Notes: generated by a model not told the origin, from the letters alone. A stretch of DNA of 64,000 bases from Sediminibacillus halophilus (GCF_900103695.1 NZ_FNHF01000005.1:18711-82710), one strand, 5' to 3'. Positions 17,415-26,360 are shown, numbered from the stretch's first letter. Numbers and translations: made by a program.

Positions 17415-18053
17415 TTACTGCTTCTCGGCAATCATAAGCCAAACAAATTGATTCATTTGTTTAAACGTAACATAAAAGCCGTTGTCTTCAAACAATGATT
17501 GCAACACATCAAGCATCGGATAATATTCGGTTGTTAAATCATACAATAAGTCATTATACCCGTTCTGTTTTGCCTGCTGGTGAATCTGCTGTTTTGTTTC
17601 CTCGTCTTGATAAGCAGTATCGGCAAATACGACCTTGCCTCCCGCGGGAAGCAGTTCACTGAACCCTTTGATCGCACGTCCTTTTTCTTCATCAGTCAAA
17701 TGATGAAAGGCATACGTACTTACAATGGTCGAAATCGGGGTTTCCGGTTGTGGATAGGTAAGAAAATCTCCATCTTCTACTCGAAGATCCGGGAATTTTT
17801 TAGCAGTCGCTTCACGCATTGCCGCGGAAGGTTCCACCCCGATTACTTGGTGGCCTGCATCCAACAACTTTTTGGAAAGATTGCCGGTGCCTACACCAAA
17901 TTCCAAAACGTTTCCCAAGGAATTATTAGTGACTACTTCAAGTATTGTATCATATTTATCAAATACAGCACGATACTGAGGATCATGACCTGTTACAGTT
18001 TCATCATAAGAACCAGCCCACTCATTAAATAAATCGATAAATTCTCGGCCCAT
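17415..18053 (-). CDS. yrrT: SAM-dependent methyltransferase YrrT
   Basis: A class I methyltransferase of 212 residues with SAM motif I VLEFGVGTGNLS (EFGVGTG at 51-57), an acidic residue after the second strand (VIGVEPS) and a TIVSTYAFHHL motif IV-like block. YrrT is the first gene of the B. subtilis mtnN-mccA-mccB operon and its methyl acceptor is unknown. The gene order here supports a role in the methionine-to-cysteine route. The upstream 90 bp are very AT rich and could hold a CymR-type site, but no clear box was assigned. Confidence 0.88.
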   Translation of the reverse strand: MGREFIDLFNEWAGSYDETVTGHDPQYRAVFDKYDTILEVVTNNSLGNVLEFGVGTGNLSKKLLDAGHQVIGVEPSAAMREATAKKFPDLRVEDGDFLTYPQPETPISTIVSTYAFHHLTDEEKGRAIKGFSELLPAGGKVVFADTAYQDEETKQQIHQQAKQNGYNDLLYDLTTEYYPMLDVLQSLFEDNGFYVTFKQMNQFVWLMIAEKQ

Positions 18054-18147
18054 TCATTTCTCAACTCCCATTTTTAATTCATACTAATACACTATGTTTT
18101 ATTGGGATTATTGGTAATAATATAACATATTAAATGGGCGTTATCAA

Positions 18148-18213
18148 TTATGGATAGTTGGTGATAACGCGAGCTGCTTCTTTTGCTGCTTCGATGTCAT
18201 CCAGGCCTAGAAT
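18148..18213 (-). pseudogene. Short 3' gene remnant
   Basis: Minus-strand codons give GLDDIEAAKEAARVITNYP and a TAA stop, a protein-like tail, but the frame is closed by TGA at 18214-18216 and there is no start. It lies upstream of yrrT in a gap without genes. Likely the scar of a lost gene; low confidence. Confidence 0.25.
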
Positions 18214-18260
18214 TCACATTTCCAGCGAAGAAGAAAGCAGTCTTGGTTATATTTCGAGTA

Positions 18261-18298
18261 AAAAAAACGGCCGGCCATTTAAAATGGTCAGCCGCTTT
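18261..18298 (-). terminator. Terminator of spore lipoprotein gene
   Basis: GCGGCTGACCATTTTAAATG pairs with the following GGCCGGCCG-type arm, then eight Ts on the minus strand. Confidence 0.8.
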
Positions 18299-18320
18299 GT
18301 TCACATAGCAAAAAAACTTC

Positions 18321-19052
18321 CTATCGGTTTTGCGGGAAAAGACGTTGGGTCATTTCACCGAATTGTTCAAAAAACCCTTCGACCGGTTCGCCGTTTTGGA
18401 CGTCCTGAGCATAATTGTTAGTCAGATTAACGAAATCCGGATTGGTGGAAACATATACATTCTCCACATTGTCATCAGCCTCTTTTACCACTTTAGAAAC
18501 TTCTTCTTTGATTTTGTCGCTGACTTGATTGTCGTCATTGCCATTGTTTCCATTATTTCCGCTCGTGCCATTGTTGTTTCCATTATTTCCGTTGTTACCG
18601 AAATTGGCATTATTGCCATCGTCCCCATTATTGTTACCGCCGGTATCGTTATTATTGCCGCCGTTACCGTTGTTTCCTTTCGTTCCTTTGTTCAATTCGG
18701 CAGCCACATAAACATTGTTACCGGTAGTCAAAACATAGGCTCGGTCGATGTCATCTACTTGTTCGGCAATCCGGTCTCCCAGCTGCTCATCCACTTCATA
18801 CTGATCGTTGTTTCCGTTTTGATTGCCTTGGTTATCTGCATTTTCTCCGTTATTTGCCATGTTCCGGTTGTCCATCCAGTCATCATCACCAGGTCTGTTG
18901 CCCTGGTTCGGATAATCTGTTGTGTTGTTGAATCGAGTCTGCTGAACCCCGTTATCATCGGTACCTTGACCTGTTTGGTTGCCATCATTGTTTTGGCAGC
19001 CCATTAACATTGCGGTACCTAATAAAGTGACACCTATTGCTTTCCACTTCAT
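18321..19052 (-). CDS. YhcN/YlaJ-family sporulation lipoprotein with Asn/Gly insert
   Basis: A lipoprotein of 243 residues (lipobox LMGC after a short signal peptide). YhcN/YlaJ proteins are forespore-made lipoproteins of the spore inner membrane, linked to germination and outgrowth. Two family halves, DRIAEQVDDIDRAYVLTTGNNVYVAAEL and the KIKEEVSKVVKEADDNVENVYVSTNPDF block (each in part), are separated by about 55 residues made almost wholly of N, G and D. The N-terminal mature part is also N/D/Q rich. The ATG has an AAGGAGGAA site and the promoter is of sigma G type. Confidence 0.9.
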   Translation of the reverse strand: MKWKAIGVTLLGTAMLMGCQNNDGNQTGQGTDDNGVQQTRFNNTTDYPNQGNRPGDDDWMDNRNMANNGENADNQGNQNGNNDQYEVDEQLGDRIAEQVDDIDRAYVLTTGNNVYVAAELNKGTKGNNGNGGNNNDTGGNNNGDDGNNANFGNNGNNGNNNGTSGNNGNNGNDDNQVSDKIKEEVSKVVKEADDNVENVYVSTNPDFVNLTNNYAQDVQNGEPVEGFFEQFGEMTQRLFPQNR

Positions 19053-19083
19053 GGTGTGTTCCTCCTTCTATCAGGTTTAATGC

Positions 19084-19113
19084 TAGTATGGTTCAAGAAT
19101 GGAGGTTTATGCG
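19084..19113 (-). promoter_or_regulatory. Sigma G/F-type promoter of spore lipoprotein gene
   Basis: On the minus strand CGCATA (19108-19113) and CATACTA (19084-19090) are 17 bp apart. CATACTA is the consensus forespore -10 box. Confidence 0.65.
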
Positions 19114-19270
19114 CTTCAACAAAACACCAATCGATGGTAAAAACATTCAACTTTCCCCTTTAATTTCCTGTCCTTTCGTAAACAATTTCCATCCTCTCCA
19201 TAAACGCACGTAAATTGTTTTGAAAAACTGAGGCAAAACTAAAAGCAACCCTTCAGAAAGAGGGATGAAA

Positions 19271-19507
19271 ATGGTGATACCTGACTATGATAAAGCATTG
19301 TATTATACACTTTGGGGACAATGGGATGACTTGCTTGTATTGATGGTGCGGACTCAAGATGATTTTTTAGCCAAAAAAATCGAAACGTTCCTCCACGCCT
19401 TTCATTACACACGAAGCGAACAAACCGTCATCGATTCCCATGAAAATCTGCTCCACTATATCGATCACGCCATGGCCCACACACCGGCAATAGAAGTTGA
19501 AATATAA
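19271..19507 (+). CDS. yhdB: YhdB-like small protein
   Basis: A soluble protein of 78 residues matching B. subtilis YhdB in its pattern DYDKALYYTLWGQWDDLLVLMVRTQDD (quoted across two parts: DYDKALYYT and QWDDLLVLMVRTQDD) and a following ETFLHAFHY helix. Function is unknown. I chose ATG 19271, 6 nt after GAGGG, over ATG 19265, which abuts that site. It is a single gene with a shared terminator. Confidence 0.8.
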   Translation: MVIPDYDKALYYTLWGQWDDLLVLMVRTQDDFLAKKIETFLHAFHYTRSEQTVIDSHENLLHYIDHAMAHTPAIEVEI

Positions 19508-19539
19508 AAACAGCGCCCTGACTAAGCAGGGCGCTGTTT
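19507..19539. terminator. Bidirectional terminator
   Basis: ACAGCGCCCTG pairs with CAGGGCGCTGT over a 6-nt loop between convergent genes, with an A run on the left and TTT on the right. Confidence 0.88.
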
Positions 19540-20264
19540 CAAGTACGTGGATATTCTTGACAAAGTGGATGTACATACATCTCGTCGATGACCATGTGTT
19601 TAGGAGCTTCCGCCATGTATCGAACCGCCTCTGCTACTTCTTCCGCTTTCAGCCAATCCTTTTTACCGGCTGCATCTTTTTTGGTGTCGCTCAAATTGGT
19701 ATCGACGAGCCCCGGATTTATGGTGCTGACCCTGATACCGTCTTGCTGCAATTCCTGAGCAACCGAACCAATAAATCCTTGGACGGCATACTTTGTTGCT
19801 GTATATAAGGAACCTTTATCTGCAAGTGAATAGCGGGCTACATCCGAGGAAATGGTGATGATTGTACCGGACTGCTGCCGCTTCATTATCGGAATTACTG
19901 CTTTTGTAAACAGGAAAACGCCCTGGACATTAACTTCGAACGTTTTTCTCCATTCTTCAACCGTTATATCCTCCACTTTTTTCGAGACTCCTACTCCAGC
20001 ATTGTTTACAAGGATATCAACCGAGCCAAGCGACGTCCTGGTGGCTTGAACTACCTGGTCGACTTCTATCTCTTTGGTTACATCGGCACGAAAAGAAAAA
20101 ATGTCCTGACAGCCCTCTTCCTCCAATTCCCGCTTGGTACGATGCACTTCGTCTGAACTTCCTGTAATAGCTAGCTTTGCTCCATTTTTGGCAAGCTCAC
20201 GGGCAATCGCTTTGCCAATCCCGCGGGATGCTCCCGTTACAATTGCCACTTGTCCATTGAGCAT
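19539..20264 (-). CDS. Short-chain dehydrogenase/reductase (FabG-like)
   Basis: A classical SDR of 241 residues. TGASRGIG (10-17) binds NAD(P), NNAG follows strand 4, ITISSD holds the catalytic Ser and YTATK the Tyr-Lys pair. The family includes 3-ketoacyl-ACP reductases and many alcohol/ketone oxidoreductases; the substrate here is unknown. The start lies 7 bp after the stop of the YhcX-like gene, so the two are one operon. Confidence 0.88.
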   Translation of the reverse strand: MLNGQVAIVTGASRGIGKAIARELAKNGAKLAITGSSDEVHRTKRELEEEGCQDIFSFRADVTKEIEVDQVVQATRTSLGSVDILVNNAGVGVSKKVEDITVEEWRKTFEVNVQGVFLFTKAVIPIMKRQQSGTIITISSDVARYSLADKGSLYTATKYAVQGFIGSVAQELQQDGIRVSTINPGLVDTNLSDTKKDAAGKKDWLKAEEVAEAVRYMAEAPKHMVIDEMYVHPLCQEYPRT

Positions 20265-20270
20265 GAATGA

Positions 20271-21839
20271 TCATCCCTTCTTCTCATCGTTTTCTCCCGT
20301 ATTTAATTTTTTGTAATTGATTTCGAACAAATCGCGTCTTCGATCGCGCAGCTGCCGTACCGTTCCCGATTTACGCTGTCTGCGCAAGATTTCCAAGTCC
20401 ACGTCCCCAACTACGACTGTTTCGATATTAGGGTGGCATTCACCAATAATCCCGTCCCGGGCGAATTCAAAGTCTGATGGAGTGAAAATTCCTGATTGTG
20501 CATACTGAATGTCCATGTTTTCGACTTGTGTCAGGTTGCCGACTGTCCCGGCAATCACCGTATATACTTGATTTTCGACAGCACGGGCCTGCGCACAATA
20601 TCTGACACGAAGGTAACCTTGCCGGTCATCGGTACAAAACGGAACGAAGATAATGTTTGCCCCCTGATCAACTGCATACCTTGTCAGTTCAGGGAATTGG
20701 ATATCATAACAAACTTGAATGGCGATTTTGCCGCAGTCTGTGTCGAACACCTTGACGGCATCGCCTGGTTGTATTCCCCACCATTTCCTTTCATTAGGCG
20801 TTACATGAATTTTATATTGCTTTTCAATGGTACCATCCCTGCGGAAAAGGTAGGCGATGTTATAGATATGATCATCCTCTTCCACGAAATGAGAGCCTCC
20901 GACGATATTAATATTGTATTTCATCGCCAAGTAAGTAAATAACTCGATATAATCTTCTGTGTATTCGGTCAAGCGGCGTACCGCCTTTGATGGAACTTTT
21001 TCCTCGAGGAACGACATCAGCTGTGTCGTGAATATTTCAGGGAAGACAGCGAAGTCGGATCCAAAGTCGTAAGCCACGTCCACATAATACTCTGCTTGCC
21101 GGGCAAATTCTTCAAAGGATTCTATATTTTTCATCATGTACTGTATCACCGTGATCCGCACCGGATAGGCTGTCTTAAAATGCCGTTTTGATTTCGCACG
21201 GTAATCGATATTGTTCCATTCCATCAACGTCGCATATTTGGCTGACTGTACGTCGTCGGGCAGATAGCCTGGATTAATACGCATAATGGTAAACCCGTTC
21301 ATGGTCTGGAAGGTCAAGACCGGATCATATATCTTTTTCTCGATCACTTCCTCGACATATTGTCTCGGTGTCAGCTTATCCTGGTATTTATGGTAATTCG
21401 GAATCCGACCGCCGATAATAATACTTTTTAAGTTTAGTTCTCTGGCCAGTTCCTTTCGTGCTTCATACAAGCGTTTGCCGATTTTCATCCCTTGGTACTC
21501 GGGGTCAACCATTACCTCGATGCCATATAGGTTGTATCCTTCTGGATCGTGATTGGTTATATAGCCTTCATCGGTAATGTCATCCCATGTATGCTTGTCA
21601 TCATATTCATCGAAGTTGATAATCAAACTGGAACAGCTTCCGATGATGTCTCCATCCAATTCCACACAAAACTGGCCCTCTGGGAAATGTTCCAAGTGGC
21701 TTTGTAGATGCTCTGGTTTCCACGGATCCATATGCGGGAAACAGGATCTCTGCAGCTTTAGAATTTGCGGAATATCTTCTTCCTTTATGTTTCGTACGAT
21801 TAACTTTTTCTCAAATTGCTTCAAGTCCAGTTTGGACAT
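20271..21839 (-). CDS. yhcX: Fused GNAT acetyltransferase / carbon-nitrogen hydrolase (YhcX type)
   Basis: A two-domain protein of 522 residues. Residues about 15-200 are a GNAT domain (VRNIKEEDIPQILKLQ, GMKIGKRLYEARKELA acetyl-CoA loop). Residues about 225-500 form a nitrilase-superfamily amidase with the Glu-Lys-Cys triad visible as FPEIFTTQ, YKIHVTPNE and QVCYDIQFPEL. B. subtilis YhcX has the same fusion and length. The natural substrate is unknown; the fusion suggests coupled acylation and deamidation of an amine or indole-acetamide-like compound. Ribosome binding site AAAGGG precedes the ATG. Confidence 0.93.
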   Translation of the reverse strand: MSKLDLKQFEKKLIVRNIKEEDIPQILKLQRSCFPHMDPWKPEHLQSHLEHFPEGQFCVELDGDIIGSCSSLIINFDEYDDKHTWDDITDEGYITNHDPEGYNLYGIEVMVDPEYQGMKIGKRLYEARKELARELNLKSIIIGGRIPNYHKYQDKLTPRQYVEEVIEKKIYDPVLTFQTMNGFTIMRINPGYLPDDVQSAKYATLMEWNNIDYRAKSKRHFKTAYPVRITVIQYMMKNIESFEEFARQAEYYVDVAYDFGSDFAVFPEIFTTQLMSFLEEKVPSKAVRRLTEYTEDYIELFTYLAMKYNINIVGGSHFVEEDDHIYNIAYLFRRDGTIEKQYKIHVTPNERKWWGIQPGDAVKVFDTDCGKIAIQVCYDIQFPELTRYAVDQGANIIFVPFCTDDRQGYLRVRYCAQARAVENQVYTVIAGTVGNLTQVENMDIQYAQSGIFTPSDFEFARDGIIGECHPNIETVVVGDVDLEILRRQRKSGTVRQLRDRRRDLFEINYKKLNTGENDEKKG

Positions 21840-21886
21840 ATAAATCGAACCCTTTCTATCTACGATGCATTTTTTACAATCGATTT

Positions 21887-22816
21887 CTATTGCTGATGCT
21901 TGTTGATTAATTGGTCAAGCAGCTGTTGAGATTTCACAGCATCCCAACCATCCACATCAGGGGTTTCATCATCTTTGACCGCTGAAATAAAATGGGAAAC
22001 AGCTCCGGTAAACCCTTTAGTCGTTAGCAGTTCTTCCCAAGAAGGGGAAGAACTTTCTGTTAAACAGCCTTCTGCTTCCACCTGCAGTGTATTTAAATTA
22101 TTTACCCGGATTATCGATTGTTCATTCACTATTTCCAGCTTTTCCAGATTTGTTCCGGCACGCCGATGCATCGCCGTAGTGAAGTGCTGCCCACTCGTTT
22201 GAAAAGAATGTTTGGCAAACAACATTTGCCCGGCTTCGTCCTCCCTTGTAAACAAATCTGTGACTTTTAACTCTTTTCTACCCGCCAACCAACGGATGGT
22301 ATCGATTATATGCAAGTAATCGTCAAGCATCGTGAAAGCAAAAGAACCAGGTCCGATACTGTCCGTCCGGTGTTTTTCCATTTGTACCCAATCGAACTCC
22401 GCTGACAATTCTCTCGCTTTCCTATACAAGGGTGCAAATCGCCGGTTAAAACCGACCATTAGTTTTCTGCCAGTCTTTTCACTTAACTCTGCGAGATGAA
22501 CTGCTTGCTCTAGGTTGGCCGCCAATGGTTTATCGACATATACGTCGTTTCCTTGGCCAAGCAAAAAGGAAACGACCTCAAAGTGTGTTTCTGTGGATGT
22601 ATGTACAAATACAGCGTCGCTTTGGGAAGACAGTGATGCCAGACTGTTGAAGGTGTTTATCCGTAAATTCCTGCACAGCTTCTCGCGTTTCGTTTGATTT
22701 GGGGAATAGGCTCCCGCTAATTCCCAGTCCGTTTCCTTCATTAATATAGGTAAGTAGGCTTTTTGTGCAATATTCCCCAGCCCGACAATACCTATTCTCG
22801 GTTTCCTTGCCTCCAT
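21887..22816 (-). CDS. Gfo/Idh/MocA-family oxidoreductase
   Basis: An NAD(P)-dependent sugar or cyclitol dehydrogenase-like protein of 309 residues. GIVGLGNIAQKAY near the N-terminus is the Rossmann motif, and VDKPLA carries the catalytic lysine of the family. The C-terminal domain is the usual beta-sheet dimerisation fold. The substrate is unknown. It may be transcribed alone; the next minus-strand genes begin 48 bp downstream. Confidence 0.88.
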   Translation of the reverse strand: MEARKPRIGIVGLGNIAQKAYLPILMKETDWELAGAYSPNQTKREKLCRNLRINTFNSLASLSSQSDAVFVHTSTETHFEVVSFLLGQGNDVYVDKPLAANLEQAVHLAELSEKTGRKLMVGFNRRFAPLYRKARELSAEFDWVQMEKHRTDSIGPGSFAFTMLDDYLHIIDTIRWLAGRKELKVTDLFTREDEAGQMLFAKHSFQTSGQHFTTAMHRRAGTNLEKLEIVNEQSIIRVNNLNTLQVEAEGCLTESSSPSWEELLTTKGFTGAVSHFISAVKDDETPDVDGWDAVKSQQLLDQLINKHQQ

Positions 22817-22967
22817 TTTGCAGCTCCCTCTTCACAATTTGTGTACCTTTATTGTACTGGATTAAGAGTAGATCACCAACTAAAAACCAAATGAGAACAT
22901 AGCAAGAAGCCCCTCGAAATCGCTTCTCCTCGATCTGGCAAGAAGAACCTCCTTCTATTTAACCTTG

Positions 22968-23004
22968 CAAAAAAGCCCCTTTCCTACTGTAGGAAAAGAG
23001 CTTT
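22968..23004 (-). terminator. Terminator of sigI-rsgI
   Basis: GCTCTTTTCCTA pairs with TAGGAAAGGGGC, then TTTTTT, on the minus strand. Confidence 0.8.
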
Positions 23005-23006
23005 CT

Positions 23007-24209
23007 CTAATCATGGTCCTGATTCTTTTTACCGCCACTACCGCGGCCATGAGGTCCATTATTGTTATCTTTCTTCTTTTGCTGGTGATTACGTTGTTTT
23101 TTTCTTTCTGCCTGGTTGCTCTTATTCTTGTTAGGATGGTCAGTTCGGCTTTGTTTTATGGACTGTTTATGCTTGCTTTTATGACCTGTATCCCGCTTTT
23201 TATGTTCTTTTCTTTCCTGTTTACTTGTTTTTTCTTTCGCCTTCTTTGCAGCATCGGGCTGGTCTGATTTCTTTTTATCTGCCCATTCTCTAGAATTTTC
23301 CTGTTTTTTTTCCTTTGTTTTCAATTCCGAGTTTTGGCGGTTCTCCAGTATGGCCTCTGTTTGATTGACAGAATTATCCGCCAAGTTATCAGATGTTTCA
23401 GTCTTACTTTCCTCTTGTTCTGTTACGGTATCAGTCGACTCCAGGTCACTTTCTTCATCGTGATCATCTTTATGATAATAAGATTGTATAAGTTCTTTCT
23501 CCTGATCATCGATTTGCAATGCATCCTTATCAGCTTCTACCTGTTTATCGACCTCTTCAGCGAACAATTCATTCATGGATTTACGCTCAGATCTTGCAGC
23601 CTCCCGTATTTTTTCGGGTACTTCAAATGTAGCAACACTAAGTTCCTCTTGTGGGTGCCGATTAAAATAATCATCCAATGTATCGGTAATATGTTTTTCT
23701 TTTTCCTGCCCATCTAAGTAACTGACTCCAATAATCACGACATTTTCTCCATCGATAAGCTGATCTTTCTTTCCCTGCTCAATCAGGAGGGAAGTCACTT
23801 CTTCTACCGTTCTGTTTTTCCAGGATGTACCTAACTCGACCAGTATTTGCTCTGCATCATCGTTCAACGGTCTGATGCTTTTCACCTTCATCGCTTCATC
23901 TACTTCCATTTCCACACTCGGATTGATATCAACATTGACATAAGCATATACTTTGCCACCGTTGTACCACGCGTAAAGCGGAAAAGTGATCAGCATAACC
24001 AGAACCGTCATGACAGCGATTTTCGTACGCTTTTTCACTGATTTCCCAGTTAACAAAAAGCGATGGAAACGACCGTTCTGAATCGGTTTATATTCCACCT
24101 CTGTACCGACCTCTGCGGAAGCAGCAGGTTCGGCTTTGTGGAATACACCATCCTTATCCATCACAATCATGTAATGGCGGTGCCGCTCCATGATGATTCC
24201 TCTTTTCAC
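23007..24209 (-). CDS. rsgI: Anti-sigma-I factor RsgI
   Basis: A membrane-spanning anti-sigma factor of 400 residues that holds SigI inactive. The N-terminal cytoplasmic RsgI domain (about 1-65; HYMIVMDKDGVFHKAEP), one membrane segment (about 83-103; IAVMTVLVMLITFPLYAW) and the extracytoplasmic PDDEXK-like region beginning YAYVNVDINPSVEMEVD are all present. The last 150 residues are highly charged and rich in K, E, Q and N, without a carbohydrate-binding domain. The start is GTG, overlapping the sigI stop by one base, which means translational coupling. Confidence 0.93.
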   Translation of the reverse strand: MKRGIIMERHRHYMIVMDKDGVFHKAEPAASAEVGTEVEYKPIQNGRFHRFLLTGKSVKKRTKIAVMTVLVMLITFPLYAWYNGGKVYAYVNVDINPSVEMEVDEAMKVKSIRPLNDDAEQILVELGTSWKNRTVEEVTSLLIEQGKKDQLIDGENVVIIGVSYLDGQEKEKHITDTLDDYFNRHPQEELSVATFEVPEKIREAARSERKSMNELFAEEVDKQVEADKDALQIDDQEKELIQSYYHKDDHDEESDLESTDTVTEQEESKTETSDNLADNSVNQTEAILENRQNSELKTKEKKQENSREWADKKKSDQPDAAKKAKEKTSKQERKEHKKRDTGHKSKHKQSIKQSRTDHPNKNKSNQAERKKQRNHQQKKKDNNNGPHGRGSGGKKNQDHD

Positions 24210-24943
24210 TAACCCAACCCCTTTAGATAATCTTTTAAATAAATATAATCCCCACTGAGAATAATAAAAATGGCCAGAATGAATTTTCTGTTTCTCTCTA
24301 ATGTTTTTTTGCTGACATCCACATAGTTAACGAGATTTTTAATCGGAATTTTTCTCTTTTTAAGGACATAGCTTCTCAAAAATTCATTTTCATGAAGTAC
24401 TCTGGCCACCCGAATGGCGGACTCTCGTGCATCACGATGCTTCGGTGAAATTACCGTAAGCTCCTCAAAGGACAATTTATATTCTTTGAGCTTATCTTGC
24501 AAATCTCTGATTTCTTCCCTCCGATACCAGCTGTCTACCTGATCCTGGTAAATTGCTTTGGCGGCAGTTACCTCAGATGGATTTTCCAGTTGGGCTTCCT
24601 CTAACGGCTCGTCAATGGATACTGCAGCAGTTTTGTTTTGTTCCTGCCTGATATAATCGATGACACGGCGCTTCACAACCAATCGGGCAAAAGACAAAAA
24701 CGAACTGCCTTTATCTGCCGAATAAGAAAGCATTGCCTCGTTGAATGCCAACAACCCAACACTAAACTCATCATCTATTTGAGGATCTATATATCGTTTA
24801 CATACATCAGAAACGCTTTTGGCGACAAAAGGTTGATACGCTTTTAGCAGCCTGTTTTGTACTTCCTCGTTTCCGGCCTGCACCATTTCTATTAAATCTT
24901 CTAGACGCTGCTTATCATCCATAGCAGAGCGATGAGTGATCAA
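24209..24943 (-). CDS. sigI: RNA polymerase sigma factor SigI
   Basis: A sigma-70-family factor of 244 residues that in B. subtilis answers to heat and cell-wall stress. The region 2-like block KSVSDVCKRYIDPQIDDEFSVGLLAFNEA (given here in part as DDEFSVGLLAFNEA) and SFARLVVKRRVIDYIR are typical; the C-terminal half carries the SigI-specific HTH domain. The start is TTG at 24941-24943 behind a near perfect GGAGGTGATGAGGG. It forms a two-gene operon with rsgI. Confidence 0.95.
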   Translation of the reverse strand: MITHRSAMDDKQRLEDLIEMVQAGNEEVQNRLLKAYQPFVAKSVSDVCKRYIDPQIDDEFSVGLLAFNEAMLSYSADKGSSFLSFARLVVKRRVIDYIRQEQNKTAAVSIDEPLEEAQLENPSEVTAAKAIYQDQVDSWYRREEIRDLQDKLKEYKLSFEELTVISPKHRDARESAIRVARVLHENEFLRSYVLKKRKIPIKNLVNYVDVSKKTLERNRKFILAIFIILSGDYIYLKDYLKGLG

Positions 24944-24970
24944 CCCTCATCACCTCCAGCCTTTAAAAAT

Positions 24971-24999
24971 TTCGAATATCGCAGTTGTTTTCTGGGTGT
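24971..24999 (-). promoter_or_regulatory. Candidate SigI-type autoregulatory promoter
   Basis: On the minus strand ACACCC lies 19 bp before CGAA, about 28 bp before the sigI start codon. SigI promoters in Bacillus have a C-rich -35 and a CGAA -10, and sigI is autoregulated there. The spacing is only roughly right. The rest of the gap to 25235 shows no gene. Confidence 0.4.
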
Positions 25000-25234
25000 T
25001 TTTTTTAATATGCTGTGTTGTATTGTTCGTTTATTTTTATTCTGCATGATAATCTCCATTATTCTTTAATATGACTAATGATACCGAAACAGAGTACAGG
25101 AAGCTATCACAAGAAGATTACATTTTGTTTAAAAAGTTGTCATCAAGTTACAAAATCCGTGGAGGAGATGGAGAGCATGCTGTAGTTAAAACGATTACTA
25201 TTACAATCTTCAGTTCAAGATTCTATAGCTAAAC

Positions 25235-25275
25235 AAAAAAATTCGCACCCCAAATCAAGATGATTGGGGGTGCGC
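25235..25275 (-). terminator. Terminator of PRC-barrel gene
   Basis: CGCACCCCCAATC and GATTTGGGGTGCG pair on the minus strand, followed by a T run. Confidence 0.85.
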
Positions 25276-25295
25276 TGCTAATTTCAATGTGATGT

Positions 25296-26069
25296 TTAAT
25301 AGGTCCAGTAGGTTTTTTTACCATAGGCAGTGTGCAACTCTTGTTCAGTTTCTCTGGTTATTTGCTCTTTATCCGAAATACCCGGACCACTCTTCACCGT
25401 TTCCAGTTTGACATCAAGGTACAGGTTGTAGTCCACCCAGTCTATAGACTGGGTCCAGTCAGGAGAGAGCAATGAATATCTCCAAGCGAAGTCTTGGCCG
25501 TTTTTTACGACTAAATAACGCAGTTTCCAGTTTTTTTCATCCAATAATACATCATCAATTGTTCCGATTTTTCCATCCGAAGCATGAACAGTAAATTTAT
25601 CCGTCAAGTCTTCTATTTCCCGTAAATTATGCGTCAATTCTTCTGCCAGAGTTTCTTCCCGGTTCTCTGGAAAATCCTCTGCCTGATCTGAATTGGTAAC
25701 AGCTCCGACTACTGGTACATCCTGCCGGCCCCAAAGCAGTCCGCCGGTCCAGTATGGTGCCCAGCCATAATAGCGAGTAAGCGTCATTTCATATTCTCTG
25801 GACAACGGCGAGCCCTCATCAAGCGAAGGACTGTTCCTTACCGTTTCTTTATCACTGGACAGCTCGATTGCCTGGTTCTCGTCATCAATTGCCTGAAAAG
25901 ACCTTGGAGACAAGAGTACTTTTTTGCCTGGCAGCCATTTTCTTGTATCCACTCCAAAATAACGGAGAACCCATTGCTTATCATCGAAGTACAATTCCTT
26001 TACTTTACCCAGTTCACCATCAGTTGCCTTTAATTGATAGTTGTACAATGAGGATGCATAGTATAGCAT
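25296..26069 (-). CDS. Protein with two PRC-barrel domains
   Basis: A soluble protein of 257 residues. Two PRC-barrel-like units can be seen: about 1-60 (LYNYQLKATDGELGKVKELYFDD) and about 150-230 (TVHASDGKIGTIDDVLLDEKNWKLRYLVV; both quoted in part). The middle has an aromatic YYGWAPYW segment. PRC-barrels occur in RNA-processing and photosynthetic proteins; the role of this Bacillales two-barrel form is unknown. I chose ATG 26069 because AAAGGAGG lies 7 nt before it; the upstream ATG overlaps that site. Confidence 0.8.
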   Translation of the reverse strand: MLYYASSLYNYQLKATDGELGKVKELYFDDKQWVLRYFGVDTRKWLPGKKVLLSPRSFQAIDDENQAIELSSDKETVRNSPSLDEGSPLSREYEMTLTRYYGWAPYWTGGLLWGRQDVPVVGAVTNSDQAEDFPENREETLAEELTHNLREIEDLTDKFTVHASDGKIGTIDDVLLDEKNWKLRYLVVKNGQDFAWRYSLLSPDWTQSIDWVDYNLYLDVKLETVKSGPGISDKEQITRETEQELHTAYGKKTYWTY

Positions 26070-26325
26070 TGTCATTCCTCCTTTTTCATTCAAATACCCT
26101 TGTCGTACGTCCGCAAAACGCAGCAGACATGCTGGCGAAAAGGAGCAAACCGACTTAATAAGCTTGTATCGCCCACTTCACACATTCTATCCATCCTAAA
26201 TTCTTGGTTACTACATGCTTCCTCCTCTGCAAAATTGGAAGCGAAAGGAAGCTCAGAAGTGAAAACAATTTATTCCCTGCTCCGTTACACAGTTTGAATT
26301 CAGAAAATGGGTGCAGTGCCACACA

Positions 26326-26360
26326 GAAAACCCGCAGGATAGCTCCTATCCTGCGGGTGG
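26326..26360 (-). terminator. Terminator of serine protease gene
   Basis: ACCCGCAGGATA pairs with TATCCTGCGGGT, then TTTT on the minus strand. Confidence 0.85.

Noticed and set aside
18054-18147. S-box or T-box riboswitch before yrrT
   Set aside because: The region is short and very AT rich, with no conserved core of either riboswitch.
18330-19007. A 225-codon plus-strand ORF opposite the YhcN-like gene
   Set aside because: It is the shadow of the Asn/Gly codon repeats (hydrophobic I/V-rich translation); the minus-strand gene has the signal peptide, family blocks and promoter.
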